Source: Candidatus Aphodosoma intestinipullorum (lineage in GTDB: Bacteria; Bacteroidota; Bacteroidia; Bacteroidales; Paludibacteraceae). From it: 33,929 nucleotides of DNA. This document shows, in pieces, positions 1-8,542 of this stretch (positions are counted from its first letter, which is position 1; every line of letters begins with the position of its first letter). The DNA lies in contig JADIMV010000111.1 in the NCBI GenBank assembly GCA_017694515.1, positions 1 through 33,929 of the forward strand, in the 5' to 3' direction. Both the position numbers and the translations under genes were made by a program. Below the pieces are notes generated by a model. The model was not told where the DNA came from and searched no databases. It saw only the letters and a list, made by a program, of their open reading frames with translations.

Positions 1-4
1 ACCG

Positions 5-1138
5 ATGGCTGTTACAATAAAAGAGGTAACCACAAAGGCTGAATTGAAATCGTTTATCCGTTTTGCAACGGTATTATATAAAGACTGCCAGAACTATTGT
101 CCATGCCTCGAGTTGGACGAGATGAACACGTTCAACCCGAAGGAGAACCCGGCATTAGAAGTGAGCGAATACAAGAATTTCCTCGCATACCGAGACGGGA
201 AGATAGTAGGGCGCATTTCGGGGATAATCAACCATAAGGCCAATGAGCATTGGGGGAAAAGCAAAGTGCGCTTCGGATGGTTCGACTTCATAGATGACAT
301 GGAAGTGTCGGCGGCACTGCTCGATGCCGTAGCGGCATGGGGAAAGTCGAAAGGCATGACGGAAATAAACGGGCCGGTAGGCTTCACCGACTTCGACCAT
401 CAGGGTCTGCTGTTAGAAGGCTATGAGTATGACTCGCCGATGGCAAGCCTATACAATTATCCGTACTATCCGGCACATTTCGAGGGCTACGGGCTTGAGA
501 AGGAGGCGGACTGGATAGAGTACCGTGTGTTCGTGCCGGACGCTGTGCCGGAGAAGATGGAGCGTGTGGCGAAGATAGTGACGGACCGCTATAACCTCAG
601 AGTGGACAAGATAAAATCAGCCAAGGAACTCACCCGCAAGTATCCCAACTTCGAGTATATAGATGTCATTGACAAGGCATACAGGCCGCTGTATAATTTC
701 CAGCCTTTCACAGACAAGCAGAAAGAGTATTACAGCAAGATGTATTTCCCGATGCTGAATTTCGACTTCGTGACAGTGGTTGTCAACGAGAAGGATGAAA
801 TAGTGGCAGTGGGCGTGGGTATGCCCGACATATCGGATGCGCTGCGCAAGTGCCGAGGACGGCTTTTCCCCACGGGGTGGTATCACATACTGAAGGCTCT
901 GAAGACAAAAAGGATAGACGTGTTCGACCTGCTGCTCATAGCCGTGCGTCCCGACTACCAGAACAAGGGGGTGAACGCGCTGCTTTTCTATGACCAGATG
1001 CCGTATTTCATAAAATACGGGGTGAAATATGCGGAGACGACTGCCATACTCGAGGACAACACCAAGAACAGGTCGAACTGGGAATATTTCGATACGCTGC
1101 AACACAAGCGCCGCAGAGCGTATGTGAAACAAATCTGA
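5..1138 (+). CDS. GNAT-superfamily N-acyltransferase-like protein (YghO-like)
   Basis: A 377-residue soluble protein resembling the large GNAT-like proteins common in Bacteroidetes and annotated as N-acetyltransferase or YghO-like. The N-terminal half holds a GNAT-type segment (FLAYRDGKIVGRISGI near residues 58-73) followed by GPVGFTDFDHQG. The C-terminal half has a second acyltransferase-like strand pattern ending in LLIAVRPDYQNKGVNALLF (about 310-328), where the R/Q-x-x-G-x pattern resembles the acetyl-CoA pyrophosphate loop. There is no signal peptide or membrane segment. The ATG at base 5 begins a good N-terminus, but the upstream region lies outside the window, so start and operon context are open. 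A strong hairpin follows the stop. The substrate cannot be inferred from sequence. Confidence 0.6.
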   Translation: MAVTIKEVTTKAELKSFIRFATVLYKDCQNYCPCLELDEMNTFNPKENPALEVSEYKNFLAYRDGKIVGRISGIINHKANEHWGKSKVRFGWFDFIDDMEVSAALLDAVAAWGKSKGMTEINGPVGFTDFDHQGLLLEGYEYDSPMASLYNYPYYPAHFEGYGLEKEADWIEYRVFVPDAVPEKMERVAKIVTDRYNLRVDKIKSAKELTRKYPNFEYIDVIDKAYRPLYNFQPFTDKQKEYYSKMYFPMLNFDFVTVVVNEKDEIVAVGVGMPDISDALRKCRGRLFPTGWYHILKALKTKRIDVFDLLLIAVRPDYQNKGVNALLFYDQMPYFIKYGVKYAETTAILEDNTKNRSNWEYFDTLQHKRRRAYVKQI

Positions 1139-1163
1139 CACAAAAGGAATGGTACATACAAGA

Positions 1164-1202
1164 CAATGGGGGCTGATACGCGATGCGTATCAGCCCCCAT
1201 TG
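1164..1202. terminator. Perfect 18-bp hairpin, likely bidirectional terminator
   Basis: Arms 1164-1181 and 1185-1202 are exact reverse complements with a 3-base loop (GAT). The hairpin sits 25 bases after the stop of the GNAT-like gene and faces the convergent prs gene. There is no long T-run on either side, so termination is inferred from position and stem strength. Confidence 0.7.
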
Positions 1203-1207
1203 CTTAT

Positions 1208-1345
1208 CCCAAAACGGACATTAGAACGTTTCGGGGACTTTTCGAAAGCCAGTTGTTTTACCAGATATCCTTTTTTATATGCAACAGGACATTTTGAGTT
1301 TAGAAAATGTCTGTCTTACCAAACTCTTTGGCTGATTTCCGGTTT
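1208..1345 (+). repeat. Dispersed intergenic repeat, family 1, copy a
   Basis: About 135 bases that recur at 2698-2829 in the same orientation. Shared blocks in order: AAACGGnCATTAGAACGTTT, GAAAGCCAGTT, CATTTTGAGTTTAG, and AAACTCTTTGGCTG followed by TTTC. In both copies AAACG/CGTTT can pair as a short stem, and AGCCAGTT can pair with AACT+GGCT around a four-base CTTT bulge. I see no convincing ORF. It lies between convergent genes. Confidence 0.75.
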
Positions 1346-1382
1346 CTGACGGCATCTTTTGGATAAGATAGGCTGCGGTTCG

Positions 1383-1489
1383 GCAATGACAACAAACAGG
1401 TTTGATTGTCGTTGCGCTCACCTTGCACTATCTTTATACGCATTTTTCCTTGACATAGCCCGCTATGCCTTCGGGAAAGTGCGTATAAA
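1383..1489. other. Two successive stem-loops in the GNAT-prs intergenic region
   Basis: The first stem-loop is 1383-1414: GCAATGACAA plus CAAAC pairs imperfectly with GTTTG plus ATTGTCGTTGC. The second is 1433-1489: TTTATACGCA and the following bases pair with the segment ending TGCGTATAAA, and the tip CATAG/CTATG closes on a 4-base loop. A third, weaker stem AAGCC/GGCTT spans 1521-1544, beside the prs stop. Together with the hairpin at 1164-1202 and repeat copy a, these fill the 420-base gene-free stretch. They probably terminate prs transcription coming from the right. Confidence 0.6.
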
Positions 1490-1558
1490 TCTACTCGCCA
1501 TAAACACAGAAATCAGAGCAAAGCCTAATAACCGATTTGGGCTTATTTGCCAGTGAGA

Positions 1559-2497
1559 TTACAGCAGGTAGTTCTTGCTTATCGACTCGTTGCTGTAGAC
1601 GCTCTGGATAGTGTCGGCGAAGAGGTCGGCTATCGAAATCACCTTTACTTTAGGGCACTTCGAGACATCGAACGGGATGGAGTCAGTGAATATGAGCTGC
1701 TCCATCCTGGAGTTCATCACGTTCTCTATGGCGTTGCCCGACATGACGGGGTGAGTGACCATTGCGCGGACGCTGAGCGCGCCGTTGTCCATCATCAGGT
1801 TTGCGGCCTTGCAGAGTGTGTTGGCCGTATCGGCAATGTCGTCCACAATCAGGACATTCTTACCCTTAACGTCGCCGATGATGCTCATGTTGCTCACTAC
1901 GTTGGCCTTTTCGCGGGTCTTGTGGCAGAGGACGAGCGGCACATCGAGATGCTTGGCATAGGTGTGCGCACGCTTGGAGCCGCCGACATCGGGCGACGCT
2001 ATCACGAGGTTTTCCAGATTTAGGCTCTTGATGAACGGTACGAAGATGGTGCTGGCGTAGAGGTGGTCAACCGGCACATTGAAGAAGCCCTGTATCTGGT
2101 CGGCGTGCAGGTCCATCGTTATGATGCGGTCCACGCCCGCCGCGCTGAGGAGGTCGGCTATGAGCTTAGCTCCTATCGCCACGCGTGGCTTGTCCTTGCG
2201 GTCCTGACGCGCCCATCCGAAATAGGGCATCACGGCAATTATCTTATATGCCGAGGCACGCTTTGCGGCATCAATCATCAGGAGTAGCTCCATCAGATTG
2301 TCGGACGAGGGGAACGTGGACTGCACGAGGTAGACGTAGCGTCCGCGCACTGTCTCGTCGTACCAGACGGTGAACTCGCCGTCGGAAAAACGCTGGTAGG
2401 TCACCTGACCCAGTTCGCAGCCAAGCGACTTGCAGATCTTCTCGGCAAGATAGCGGCTCGCCGTGCCCGAAAAGACCTTAAATGGTAATGTAGACAT
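1559..2497 (-). CDS. prs: Ribose-phosphate pyrophosphokinase (PRPP synthetase)
   Basis: A cytosolic enzyme that converts ribose 5-phosphate and ATP to PRPP, the precursor of purines, pyrimidines, histidine, tryptophan and NAD. At 312 residues it matches class I bacterial PRPP synthetases. Visible motifs: the N-terminal FSGTASRYLAEKI region, RFSDGEF, YFGWARQDRK, the metal/PRPP site DLHADQIQGFF (about 128-138) and the PRPP-binding loop VLIVDDIADTANTL (about 214-227). The ATG at 2497 fits the family N-terminus. It is transcribed alone, convergent with the GNAT-like gene and divergent from malQ. A well-matched Bacteroidetes promoter at 2623-2652 predicts a leader of roughly 115-120 bases containing a perfect 6-bp stem-loop (GCATCA/TGATGC, 2553-2567). 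Nothing unusual in the protein. Confidence 0.96.
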   Translation of the reverse strand: MSTLPFKVFSGTASRYLAEKICKSLGCELGQVTYQRFSDGEFTVWYDETVRGRYVYLVQSTFPSSDNLMELLLMIDAAKRASAYKIIAVMPYFGWARQDRKDKPRVAIGAKLIADLLSAAGVDRIITMDLHADQIQGFFNVPVDHLYASTIFVPFIKSLNLENLVIASPDVGGSKRAHTYAKHLDVPLVLCHKTREKANVVSNMSIIGDVKGKNVLIVDDIADTANTLCKAANLMMDNGALSVRAMVTHPVMSGNAIENVMNSRMEQLIFTDSIPFDVSKCPKVKVISIADLFADTIQSVYSNESISKNYLL

Positions 2498-2622
2498 AGA
2501 CTATTGAGATATTGAGATTATTTTTAGAGATATAGTTATTCTTCTACAGCAGGCATCATCGTGATGCACAGACCGATAGCGCAACAGCAACGCGCCGACA
2601 GATTTACCCTGAAACCTGAGTG

Positions 2623-2652
2623 CAAAGGTACAAAAAGAGGACGGAAAAGCAA
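2623..2652 (-). promoter_or_regulatory. Bacteroidetes-type promoter of prs
   Basis: On the minus strand, TTG (complement of 2650-2652), 19 bases, then TACCTTTG (complement of 2623-2630). This fits the sigma-ABfr consensus TTTG-N19/21-TAnnTTTG. Transcription should start near 2616. Confidence 0.75.
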
Positions 2653-2697
2653 CGGCCTGAGCGGCATGTTTTTCCGTCATACGCACACATTAATAAA

Positions 2698-2829
2698 CCC
2701 CAAACGGTCATTAGAACGTTTTTGATATTTCTGCGAAAGCCAGTTTTTTTTTTTTACAACGTATCTTTAATATGGCATTTTGAGTTTAGCAGAAGTCCCG
2801 TTTTATTAAACTCTTTGGCTGCTTTCTGC
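2698..2829 (+). repeat. Dispersed intergenic repeat, family 1, copy b
   Basis: Second copy of the element at 1208-1345, with the same block order and the same two potential stems. This copy contains a run of 12 T (2744-2755) immediately after GCCAG, where copy a reads GTTTTACC, and it lacks a few bases before the GCATTTTGAG block. It lies upstream of the prs promoter and upstream of malQ. Confidence 0.75.
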
Positions 2830-2850
2830 AAGGGCAGGGATAGCGTACAC

Positions 2851-2993
2851 ATAAGGAGAAGGTAGCTGGGAGTCAGTTGGAGAGTACGTGTTTTTAAGTT
2901 TTATTTAGTCGTTGAATGTAGAAGAGGATGGCGGAGGGATAGGGAGAGGGTGGCTGGAGGCTGGCATGAGAGTACGTGTTTTTAACTTTGATT
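2851..2993 (+). repeat. Tandem GA-rich module, two ~54-bp units with 88-base period
   Basis: Units 2851-2905 and 2939-2993 share a purine-rich start (ATARGGAGARGGT), a GCTGG segment and an identical core GAGAGTACGTGTTTTTAA. Their purine-rich part also resembles the family 2 repeats at 15785-15822 and, on minus, near 23035-23085. A further echo, AGCGTACACA, occurs at about 2842 and 3109. No ORF is supported. Confidence 0.6.
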
Positions 2994-3068
2994 CACAAAA
3001 CAGAGGGAGGGCATATAGATGAATTGCGAAGAAGCGGTGCGCAGAACGATGATTTTGTTGTAATTTTG
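2983..3068 (+). promoter_or_regulatory. Weak promoter candidates upstream of malQ
   Basis: Two exact TAnnTTTG elements precede malQ: TAACTTTG at 2983-2990, inside the second GA-rich unit, and TAATTTTG at 3061-3068. Neither has a convincing TTTG 19-21 bases upstream, so I cannot choose between them. I see nothing else definite in 2994-3184. Confidence 0.3.
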
Positions 3069-3184
3069 TATCTGATGACGCAAGGCCGGATTAACATCGG
3101 CAGAGACAGCGTACACAAGAAGGACGGCCGACAGGCACAGGCGGTGACCGCTCATATTTCAAGGTATCAGTAAAAGGTAAAATC

Positions 3185-5866
3185 ATGAAACTTACGTTCA
3201 AAATCGACTACTACACCCGGTGGGGGCAGCAGCTATATGTGGTGGGGAATATACCGGAACTGGGCAACGGAGACGAGGAGAAAGCGTTTCCACTGCAATA
3301 CGCGCCACGAGAGGAGTGGAGCGGCAGCATCGAGACCAAGGACAACAAGCCGTTCACCTTGAGATACAGGTATATAGTCAAAGAGAGCAACGGCGGAGAG
3401 ACGCTGCGCGAATGGGGAGGCGAGAGAACGACGGAAATAGGCGCGAAGGAGAGGGAGTGCGTTTTCATCGACGCATGGAACAGCATATCAGACCCCAACA
3501 ACACATTCACTACCACGCCGTTCACCGATGTGCTGCTGCGGGGACAATGCAAGCCCTGCGAGGGGGAGAGACCACAGCGCACATCGCACGAGTTTTCGGT
3601 CAAAGCCCCGTTGCTCACGGGAGACGAGGCCGTGTGCATCATCGGCAACTGCCAAGAGCTTGGCGAATGGCGCACCGAGAATCCACTGCTGATGGACAAC
3701 AGCGAGTTCCCGACGTGGAAAGCCGGCATCGACGCATCACGCCTGAAAGGCGAGATACATTATAAATACGGCATATACAACCGCGCAGAGGGGACATTCC
3801 GCTGTTTCGAGGAGGGGCCGGACCGCATAGTCCCGGCCGCACCGGAGGGGGGCAAAGTGGTTGTCACGGACACATTTATCAGGACAAACGGCAAGTGGCG
3901 CGGGGCGGGAGTCGGCATCCCGATGTTCTCGCTGCGCTCGCACCGGTCGTTCGGCTGCGGCGACTTCACGGACTTCAAGCCGATGGCCGACTGGGCCACG
4001 AAAGCGGGGCTGAAACTCATACAAGTGCTGCCGCTCAACGACACGACAGGCACACACACAGAGGCCGATGTACTACCCTACGCAGCCATATCGGCTTTCG
4101 CACTCAACCCGCTGTTCATGGACATAGAGCGGCTGCCGCTGTCAGAGGGGAACGCACTCCGTGGCGAATACGCCCGCCTGCAACCGGAACTGAACGCGAA
4201 GGCGGCGATGGACTACATGAGCGTCATCAACTTCAAACTGAGATATATAGCCGAATCATACAGGGAAAACAAGACGAAATTCCTGAAGGACAAGGCATTC
4301 AAGGCATTCTACAAAGAAAATGAGCATTGGCTCAAGCCATACGCAGTGTACTGCTGCCTGCGCGACAAGACCGGCACGTGCGACTACCGCCAATGGGGCG
4401 AATACAGCCGTTATACGGAAAGCATGGCCGACACACTCAGTGCGCCCACACACGCATGGTTCGACGACATTGCAGTATGGTGGTACGCACAATTTCATCT
4501 GCACATACAGCTGCGCGAGGTCGTGGAGTACGCACACACGCGCGGTGTAGTCGTGAAAGGCGACATACCCATCGGGGTGAACGCCAACAGCGTGGACACA
4601 TGGGTCGCGCCAGAACTGTTCCACATGGATATGCAGGCCGGCGCTCCGCCCGATATGTTCGCCGTCAAGGGACAAAACTGGGCTCTGCCGACATACAACT
4701 GGGAGGAGATGGAGAGGACAGGGTACGACTGGTGGAAAAGGAGGTTCAGACAGATGGCGCATTACTTCGACGCGTTCCGCATAGACCACATACTCGGCTT
4801 CTTCCGCATCTGGCAGATACCTATGGCGCAAGAGGAGGGCATCATGGGCTACCTCAACCCCTCTGTGCCGCTCTCGGTCGAGGAGTTCGAGAGGCGCGGC
4901 GTATGGTTCGACTATGAGCGTTTTACAAAGCCGTATATCACAGACGAAATACTGTGGAACAATTTCGGCGAGGAGGCGGACTGGGTGAGGAAGCATTGCC
5001 TCTATATAGAGTACGGATTCGCGTACAGGCTCAAGCCGGAGTATTCAAGCCAGAAAGAGGTCAGACGGATGTACGAGGAGGGTCTAATCACGGAGAGGGT
5101 CAAGTGGGGGCTTTATGACCTGATTTCCAATGTGTTGCTCTTCGAAGTGCCGGGCAGCGGCGGGCGACAGTACTATCCGCGCTTCGGACTCCAGACCCTG
5201 CCAACATACGCCGCATTAGACGAAAGACAGAAACGGGTGTTCGACGAGCTGTATGTGGACTACTTCTACCGCCGTCAAGACAGCGGGTGGTACCATTCGG
5301 GCATGAAGAAACTCTCACAGCTGAAAGCAGCATCGAATATGCTCATATGCGGAGAAGACCTCGGCATGATGACCCACTGCGTGACGGCAGTGATGAACGA
5401 GCTATCGATACTCAGCCTCGAGGTGCAGCGTGCTCCGAAAACGGACAAGAAAGAGTTCTTCCATCCAGCCGACGCGCCGTATCTCTCCGTGGTGACACCA
5501 TCGACGCACGACATGAGCACCATACGCGGATGGTGGGAGGAAGACCGAGAGGTGACGCGCCGATTCTACAACAACGAACTCGGCCACTGGGGCGAGGCAC
5601 CCTACTTCGCCGAATGGTGGGTGTGCCGCGACATAGTGCTGCAACATCTCCATTCTCCCGCCATGTGGAGCATATTCCAGTGGCAGGACCTGATGAGCAT
5701 ATCGCCAGAACTGCGCCGCGAAAACCCGCACGACGAGCGCATCAATGTGCCGTCCGACTCGCTCAAAAGCTGGCGTTACCGTATGCACATAGCCCTCGAA
5801 GAGCTGATTGGCGAAGAAGATTTCAACTCCACACTGAAGAACTACATAGTGCAGTCAGGCCGCTGA
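3185..5866 (+). CDS. malQ: 4-alpha-glucanotransferase with two CBM20-like domains (GH77)
   Basis: An amylomaltase or disproportionating enzyme that transfers 4-alpha-glucan chains between maltooligosaccharides, feeding glycogen and maltodextrin metabolism. At 893 residues it is the long form typical of Bacteroidetes. Two starch-binding CBM20-like domains come first (about 1-110 and 135-240; LYVVGNIPELGNGD and CIIGNCQELGEW are the matching strands). The GH77 barrel runs from about 245. Catalytic residues by family comparison: nucleophile Asp534 in FRIDH, acid/base Glu724 in CGEDLG, and Asp776 in STHD. No signal peptide, so it is probably cytosolic. The ATG at 3185 follows GTAAAATC with no strong Shine-Dalgarno, usual in this phylum. 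It is monocistronic, with a hairpin 20 bases after the stop. Confidence 0.95.
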   Translation: MKLTFKIDYYTRWGQQLYVVGNIPELGNGDEEKAFPLQYAPREEWSGSIETKDNKPFTLRYRYIVKESNGGETLREWGGERTTEIGAKERECVFIDAWNSISDPNNTFTTTPFTDVLLRGQCKPCEGERPQRTSHEFSVKAPLLTGDEAVCIIGNCQELGEWRTENPLLMDNSEFPTWKAGIDASRLKGEIHYKYGIYNRAEGTFRCFEEGPDRIVPAAPEGGKVVVTDTFIRTNGKWRGAGVGIPMFSLRSHRSFGCGDFTDFKPMADWATKAGLKLIQVLPLNDTTGTHTEADVLPYAAISAFALNPLFMDIERLPLSEGNALRGEYARLQPELNAKAAMDYMSVINFKLRYIAESYRENKTKFLKDKAFKAFYKENEHWLKPYAVYCCLRDKTGTCDYRQWGEYSRYTESMADTLSAPTHAWFDDIAVWWYAQFHLHIQLREVVEYAHTRGVVVKGDIPIGVNANSVDTWVAPELFHMDMQAGAPPDMFAVKGQNWALPTYNWEEMERTGYDWWKRRFRQMAHYFDAFRIDHILGFFRIWQIPMAQEEGIMGYLNPSVPLSVEEFERRGVWFDYERFTKPYITDEILWNNFGEEADWVRKHCLYIEYGFAYRLKPEYSSQKEVRRMYEEGLITERVKWGLYDLISNVLLFEVPGSGGRQYYPRFGLQTLPTYAALDERQKRVFDELYVDYFYRRQDSGWYHSGMKKLSQLKAASNMLICGEDLGMMTHCVTAVMNELSILSLEVQRAPKTDKKEFFHPADAPYLSVVTPSTHDMSTIRGWWEEDREVTRRFYNNELGHWGEAPYFAEWWVCRDIVLQHLHSPAMWSIFQWQDLMSISPELRRENPHDERINVPSDSLKSWRYRMHIALEELIGEEDFNSTLKNYIVQSGR

Positions 5867-5886
5867 CAGCCGAGGTAAAAAACAAG

Positions 5887-5927
5887 CGCAGACAGCCCTC
5901 CGCACTGTGTGTAGAGGGCTGTCTGCG
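5887..5927 (+). terminator. Hairpin terminator after malQ
   Basis: Perfect 14-bp stem: 5887-5900 pairs with 5914-5927 (CGCAGACAGCCCTC and its complement), 13-base loop. The following bases are TAAGAGG, not a T-run. It separates malQ from the pheT promoter. Confidence 0.75.
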
Positions 5928-5955
5928 TAAGAGGTATACATCGCCCCAAGCGGCA

Positions 5956-5987
5956 TTTGGAGCAAAAGGATTTTATCAGTAATTTTG
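5956..5987 (+). promoter_or_regulatory. Bacteroidetes-type promoter of pheT
   Basis: TTTG at 5956-5959, 20 bases, then TAATTTTG at 5980-5987: a full match to TTTG-N19/21-TAnnTTTG. It sits just after the malQ terminator and predicts a leader of about 90 bases before pheT. Confidence 0.8.
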
Positions 5988-6082
5988 CGGACAAATTTCC
6001 GTGCCGTCAACCGCCGGGTGAACTATCAGATAATCAAGCGGTAAGCGGCTAATGATTAATCATAAAAAATCACGTTCACATC

Positions 6083-8542
6083 ATGAACATATCATACAAC
6101 TGGCTCAAAGAGTACATCGCCACGGACGTAGCACCGGAAAAACTCGGCGACATACTGACATCCATAGGTCTTGAAACGGGTACAGTCGAAAAGGTACAGA
6201 CCATCAGGGGAGGACTTGAAGGACTCGTAGTCGGCGAAGTGCTGACCTGTAAAGACCACGAGAACTCCGACCATCTGCACGTTACCACAGTCAATATCGG
6301 TACGGAGACGCTCCAGATAGTCTGCGGTGCGGCAAATGTAGCCGCCGGGCAGAAAGTCATAGTCGCAACGATAGGGACTAAACTTTATTTCGGCGACGAA
6401 TGTATCACCATCAAGAAGTCGAAAATGCGCGGCGTAGAGTCGTTCGGCATGATATGCGCAGAGGACGAAATCGGAGTCGGGACATCGCACGACGGCATCA
6501 TCGTCCTGCCGCCTGAGACACCAGTCGGCATGAGCGCGAAGGAATACTACGGCATAAAGGACGACTATGTGCTGGAAGTGGACATCACGCCCAACCGCGC
6601 CGATGCCATATCGCATTACGGAGTAGCACGCGACCTCGCGGCCTATTTCAAGTCGCACGGCGATGAAAGCACGTGCCTCATGCGTCCCGACGTATCGTCC
6701 TTCGCGACAGACAACCACGACACACACCTTGACGTTAAGGTTATCAGCCACGACCGCTGTCCACGCTATTCAGGCGTGACCGTCAAGGGAGTAAAAGTCG
6801 AGCCGTCACCCAAATGGCTACAAGAGAGGCTCAACGTCATAGGCTTGCGCCCCATCAACAATGTGGTAGACGTGACAAACTACATACTCCACTCTTTCGG
6901 CCAGCCGCTCCACGCATTCGATGTGGAGAAAATCAAGGGGGGACGGATAGAGGTCAAGACTGTGGCGGCAGGCACTAAGTTCGTGACGCTCGACGGAGTG
7001 GAACGCGAACTTCACGAGGAAGACCTGATGATATGCAATGCGGAAGAACCAATGTGCATAGCCGGAGTGTTCGGAGGCTTGGACAGCGGCGTTACCGCGA
7101 CGACCACCGAAGTCTTCATCGAAAGTGCCTACTTCAACCCCGTATCGGTACGCAAGACCGCACGCCGCCACGGACTCAACACGGACGCAAGTTTCCGCTA
7201 TGAGCGCGGCATCGACCCGCACAACACCATATACACATTGAAATATGCAGCGATGCTCATCAAGGAAGTTGCCGGGGGCGAAATATCAAGCGATATAGTG
7301 GACATATACCCTACCCCAATAGAGGACTTCAAGGTCAGCCTTAGCTATGACAAGACCAACCGCCTCATAGGGAAGGAGTTGTCACACGAAGAGATAAAGA
7401 CTATACTCTCAGCACTCGAAATCAAGATAGAGAACGAAGACAACGGAGTGCTGAGCCTTACAGTGCCGGCATACCGGGTAGATGTCCAGCGCGATGTGGA
7501 CGTGATAGAGGACATACTGCGCATATACGGGTATAACAATGTGGAAATCAGCGACAAGTTGCACTCCAACATTACATACGCCGCACGCCCTGACAGCCAC
7601 AAGATGCAGAACCTCATATCCGAACAGCTGACAGCCAACGGGTTCTATGAGATAATGAACAACTCGCTAACCCAAAGCGCATATTACAATGAGGCGGAGA
7701 CATACCCCGCATCGCGCTGTGTGAGAATAATGAACTCGCTCAGTTCCGACCTCGACGTGATGAGACAGACGCTCCTGTTCGGAGGACTTGAAACGATAGC
7801 ACACAACGCGCACAGGCAACACGCCGACCTGAAACTTTATGAGTTCGGCAACTGCTACAGCTATAACGCAGAGAACAAAAAGGAGGGCGAAACACTAAGC
7901 GCATACACGGAAGAGTACCATCTCGGCATTTGGATGACAGGCCGTAAGAACAGCCTCAACTGGGCGGTAAAGGACACAATGACAACATTCTATCTGCTGA
8001 AAGCTCATGTGCAGAACATACTTGTCCGCATGGGTATTGACCTGAAGAAACTTTCCGTGACAGAGACAGGTGACCAGCTGATGCCCGATGCGCTCGATAT
8101 GCATACCGCCGGGGGCAAACTCATAGCACGGCTCGGCATAGTGTCACACAAGACGCTGAAACACTTTGACATAGACAATGATGTGTTCTATGCAGACATA
8201 GAGTGGAAGACCCTGCTCCGCGAAAGCGCGAAACACAAGATAAGCTATAAGGAAATAGCAAAATATCCAGAAGTAAAACGCGACCTTGCCCTGCTGATAG
8301 ACAAGGAAATAACGTTTGCCGACATAGAACGCATAGCTTTCGAGACAGAGAAGAAACTGCTTAAATCGGTCAACCTTTTCGATGTCTACGAGGGCAAGAA
8401 CCTCGAAGCGGGCAAAAAGTCATACGCAGTTAACTTCACTCTCCAAGACGCGGAGAAAACGCTGAACGACAAGCAGATAGATACGATAATGCAGAAACTT
8501 GTCAAGGCGTTTGCCGAGAAGGCGGGCGCAAAGTTGAGATGA
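6083..8542 (+). CDS. pheT: Phenylalanyl-tRNA synthetase beta subunit
   Basis: Beta chain of the cytosolic alpha2-beta2 enzyme that charges tRNA-Phe. At 819 residues it is full length. Domain order by family comparison: N-terminal MNISYNWLKEYI; tRNA-binding OB fold (about 40-150, with HLHVTTVNIG and QIVCGAANV); B3/B4 editing domain (about 210-390, with RPINNVVDVTNYI and DASFRYERGIDP); B5 domain (about 405-475); catalytic-like core; and a C-terminal anticodon-binding FDX-ACB domain (about 725-815, with YPEVKRDLALLIDK and LFDVYEG). Its stop overlaps the next start (ATGA, 8539-8542), so the helicase is probably translationally coupled. pheS is not in the window. The gene has its own promoter. I see no T-box-like leader. 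Confidence 0.97.
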   Translation: MNISYNWLKEYIATDVAPEKLGDILTSIGLETGTVEKVQTIRGGLEGLVVGEVLTCKDHENSDHLHVTTVNIGTETLQIVCGAANVAAGQKVIVATIGTKLYFGDECITIKKSKMRGVESFGMICAEDEIGVGTSHDGIIVLPPETPVGMSAKEYYGIKDDYVLEVDITPNRADAISHYGVARDLAAYFKSHGDESTCLMRPDVSSFATDNHDTHLDVKVISHDRCPRYSGVTVKGVKVEPSPKWLQERLNVIGLRPINNVVDVTNYILHSFGQPLHAFDVEKIKGGRIEVKTVAAGTKFVTLDGVERELHEEDLMICNAEEPMCIAGVFGGLDSGVTATTTEVFIESAYFNPVSVRKTARRHGLNTDASFRYERGIDPHNTIYTLKYAAMLIKEVAGGEISSDIVDIYPTPIEDFKVSLSYDKTNRLIGKELSHEEIKTILSALEIKIENEDNGVLSLTVPAYRVDVQRDVDVIEDILRIYGYNNVEISDKLHSNITYAARPDSHKMQNLISEQLTANGFYEIMNNSLTQSAYYNEAETYPASRCVRIMNSLSSDLDVMRQTLLFGGLETIAHNAHRQHADLKLYEFGNCYSYNAENKKEGETLSAYTEEYHLGIWMTGRKNSLNWAVKDTMTTFYLLKAHVQNILVRMGIDLKKLSVTETGDQLMPDALDMHTAGGKLIARLGIVSHKTLKHFDIDNDVFYADIEWKTLLRESAKHKISYKEIAKYPEVKRDLALLIDKEITFADIERIAFETEKKLLKSVNLFDVYEGKNLEAGKKSYAVNFTLQDAEKTLNDKQIDTIMQKLVKAFAEKAGAKLR

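Noticed and set aside
617..1141. 174-residue ORF antisense to the GNAT-like gene
   Set aside because: Shadow frame, with no conserved pattern.
1164..1202. Terminal inverted repeat of an insertion element
   Set aside because: A perfect stem with a 3-base loop and no transposase or distant partner fits a terminator better.
1149..1556. Two small plus ORFs (66 and 65 residues)
   Set aside because: They lie over hairpins and repeat copy a, with no protein-like pattern.
4256..4996. 246-residue ORF antisense to malQ
   Set aside because: It overlaps the GH77 catalytic region. No motif, no start context.
5930..6082. T-box or phenylalanine attenuator before pheT
   Set aside because: No T-box core and no Phe-rich leader peptide. 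An ordinary promoter and a short leader explain the region.
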